A DNA stretch of 7,322 nucleotides from JAEHCY01 sp964519095. GTDB taxonomy: Bacteria; Pseudomonadota; Gammaproteobacteria; Chromatiales; Chromatiaceae. The DNA lies in the NCBI GenBank assembly GCA_964519095.1, contig CAZFHV010000170.1, positions 1 to 7,322 on the forward strand, given 5' to 3'. Under the pieces are notes generated by a model. That model ran no database searches, was not told where the DNA came from, and was given only the letters and a program-made list of their open reading frames with translations. Of the stretch, positions 6,176-7,322 are shown one piece after another; the first letter of the stretch is position 1; each line of letters starts with the position of its first letter. The position numbers were made by a program, and so were the translations under genes.

Positions 6176-6664
6176 ATGGCAGAAGGCTCCGCGTTTCATT
6201 ACCTCAGAAAGAATGGACTGATCTTTCTGGGAATTTTTGTGATCCTGTACACGATCTACTCGTTCTCAACACCGCTGCTGGATCACTACTTTGCGTGGTT
6301 AGCCGATACCGTTCGCCGCATTCTCTCACCCTTCGATTCCGCTGTCTCTGCAGCTGGTAACGTGATCCTCTACGGAGGATCGCCTGCACTGCGGGTGGTT
6401 GAGGGCTGTGACGGCATCACCGTCTTTGTCCTCATCGTAGCCGCCATTCTGGCGTTCCAGCGGCCGCTCAAGGCGCGTTTCGTCGGTATCCTCATTTTCG
6501 TTCCAGTGCTGTTTATTATCAACCTTGGCCGGTTAGTCGTTCTGTCTGCTATCCGCTTTTATTATCCAGAGCATTTTGCATGGGTGCATGTTTACTTATT
6601 TCAACCGGTGATGATCTTCGTTACTTTTGCTTGTTTCGTAATCTGGGCGATCTTCAGTGAATAA
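6176..6664 (+). CDS. xrtH: Small exosortase family protein, XrtH-like
   Basis: A 162-residue integral inner-membrane protein of the exosortase/archaeosortase family, transpeptidase-like enzymes that cut C-terminal sorting tails (Pro-Glu-Pro- or IPTL-type CTERM) from secreted proteins and pass them on for surface attachment. The catalytic set is visible: Cys78 in VVEGCDG, Arg119 in NLGR and His138 in WVHVYLFQP. Hydrophobic segments lie at about 14-35, 80-95, 101-126 and 138-160. The short length, the EGCDG-ITVFVLIVAAILAF block and the VHVYLFQP block fit the compact XrtH type (IPTLxxWG-CTERM-specific) best; XrtM or another small exosortase class remains possible. An in-frame TAG at 6173-6175 directly precedes ATG6176, so the start cannot lie further upstream; the Shine-Dalgarno sequence is weak (AGAG at 6163-6166). 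The next gene overlaps its end by 8 bases. GC content is much lower than in the housekeeping genes upstream. No CTERM substrate is encoded in the window. Confidence 0.8.
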   Translation: MAEGSAFHYLRKNGLIFLGIFVILYTIYSFSTPLLDHYFAWLADTVRRILSPFDSAVSAAGNVILYGGSPALRVVEGCDGITVFVLIVAAILAFQRPLKARFVGILIFVPVLFIINLGRLVVLSAIRFYYPEHFAWVHVYLFQPVMIFVTFACFVIWAIFSE

Positions 6665-7253
6665 GCGGGTCCTGACAGCGTTCGATAAGCTTGCTGTCTT
6701 TAGCGTAACGCTGTTAGTGGCGCTTTTTGTCTATCATGTTTTGTTTCCGGTTTATGGGCGCGCTGTTCTCACGCTCGGCGGCTGGCTGATGGGCCCCTTT
6801 ACGGAAGCCCCGGCAATAGTTTCCTATGCCGAAAAAAAGGGTATCCTCGTTACATCGTCTGCTCTGAAGGGGGTCATGGTATTCAATTTCGATCTTTTCA
6901 CTATCTGCCTGAACGTCATCTTTGCGCCTGCGTTGGTAGTTATGACGGCAGGCTGGAGAGGCTGGGCCTGGCTGAGGGTCGCCGCTGCGGTCCTTATCAT
7001 GCTGTTGCTTCATTCGACGGAGGTCACGGTTACGCTGTTGCGCTTCCTTACCGAGAACAGCAATCCGCTTATCCCCTCGGCGTCCCCTAGCGCTGCCGCA
7101 TTCGCCAAGTGGTTGTATTCCTTCCTTGACAAGATGGGGTATACGCTCTTTCCGTTTCTTGCATGGCTGATCGTCTGCGCCAAGGACCTGTCCAACTGGT
7201 CGACCGGGGACCAGAGGCCCGTATCCTCCCACACATCTCGTTTCTCCGTATAA
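6657..7253 (+). CDS. Four-helix membrane protein, probable exosortase H-associated partner
   Basis: A 198-residue membrane protein with a GTG start at 6657 that overlaps the exosortase gene by 8 bases in another frame, so translational coupling is likely. Hydrophobic segments at about 12-34, 80-98, 103-128 and 159-175 suggest four membrane helices. The loop at 35-79 would lie on one side of the membrane, and the polar tail after 176 (AKDLSNWSTGDQRP onward) on one face. I recognise no enzymatic motif. Its position and shape, and the FNFDLFTICLNVIFAPAL (76-93) and YTLFPFLAWL (162-171) segments, resemble the family annotated as exosortase H-associated membrane protein, whose role is unknown. The match is from memory and low in identity. 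It may help substrate presentation or exosortase stability. No ATG exists near the N terminus, so GTG is the only reasonable start. Confidence 0.6.
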   Translation: MNKRVLTAFDKLAVFSVTLLVALFVYHVLFPVYGRAVLTLGGWLMGPFTEAPAIVSYAEKKGILVTSSALKGVMVFNFDLFTICLNVIFAPALVVMTAGWRGWAWLRVAAAVLIMLLLHSTEVTVTLLRFLTENSNPLIPSASPSAAAFAKWLYSFLDKMGYTLFPFLAWLIVCAKDLSNWSTGDQRPVSSHTSRFSV

Positions 7254-7322
7254 CGATTACTGGGTTCCCCAGGGCTCCCGAATGATCTTGCTCTTTAATA
7301 GATGCGCTTATGTAGCATACCG
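7254..7322. other. Non-coding tail with a short hairpin
   Basis: No gene is visible in these last 69 bases. CTGGG (7260-7264) and CCCAG (7268-7272) form a five-pair stem with a three-base loop 7 bases after the membrane-protein stop. No T-run follows directly (the nearest, CTCTTTAATAG, is about 20 bases on), so it is a poor intrinsic terminator. TTTAAT at 7294-7299 resembles a -10 element for a gene beyond the window, without a supporting -35. Confidence 0.3.

Noticed and set aside
7254..7322. tRNA or attachment site at the end of the exosortase pair
   Set aside because: No T-loop or acceptor-stem pattern and no repeat of sequence near 6003 that would mark an integrated element.

Overview
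The window looks like chromosomal DNA from a GC-rich gammaproteobacterium. The aspS-nudB adjacency is typical of that class, UvrB is close to the E. coli protein along its whole length, and most of the window is strongly GC-biased with long antisense shadow frames. A Chromatiales or Ectothiorhodospiraceae-like host is plausible, but that is inference only.

Layout: (1) positions 1-922, plus strand: the 3' end of aspS (aspartyl-tRNA synthetase) followed by nudB (dihydroneopterin triphosphate pyrophosphatase, folate pathway). (2) positions 919-2503, minus strand: a two-gene unit. The upstream gene is an Fe(II)/2-oxoglutarate dioxygenase whose catalytic domain resembles gamma-butyrobetaine hydroxylase. 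The downstream gene is a DUF971 domain (the domain normally found at the N terminus of gamma-butyrobetaine hydroxylases) fused to a MoaD/ThiS-like ubiquitin fold that has lost the terminal Gly-Gly. Its stop codon overlaps the nudB stop codon on the other strand. (3) positions 2697-4706, minus strand: complete uvrB. (4) positions 4821-6002, plus strand: a class I PLP aminotransferase of the aspartate/prephenate type, divergent from uvrB across a 114-base spacer that holds a perfect 12-base palindrome. (5) positions 6176-7253, plus strand: two overlapping membrane-protein genes, a small exosortase (XrtH-like) and a four-helix membrane partner. They lie in visibly lower-GC DNA, which suggests separate acquisition. 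The last 69 bases hold no gene.

The first four regions are mostly housekeeping (translation, folate, excision repair, amino acid metabolism). The two parts worth attention are the split hydroxylase-like unit with its GG-less MoaD fusion, and the exosortase pair, which would sort C-terminally tagged envelope proteins encoded elsewhere. No gap in the window exceeds 193 bases, and I see no tRNA, rRNA, CRISPR array or insertion sequence.
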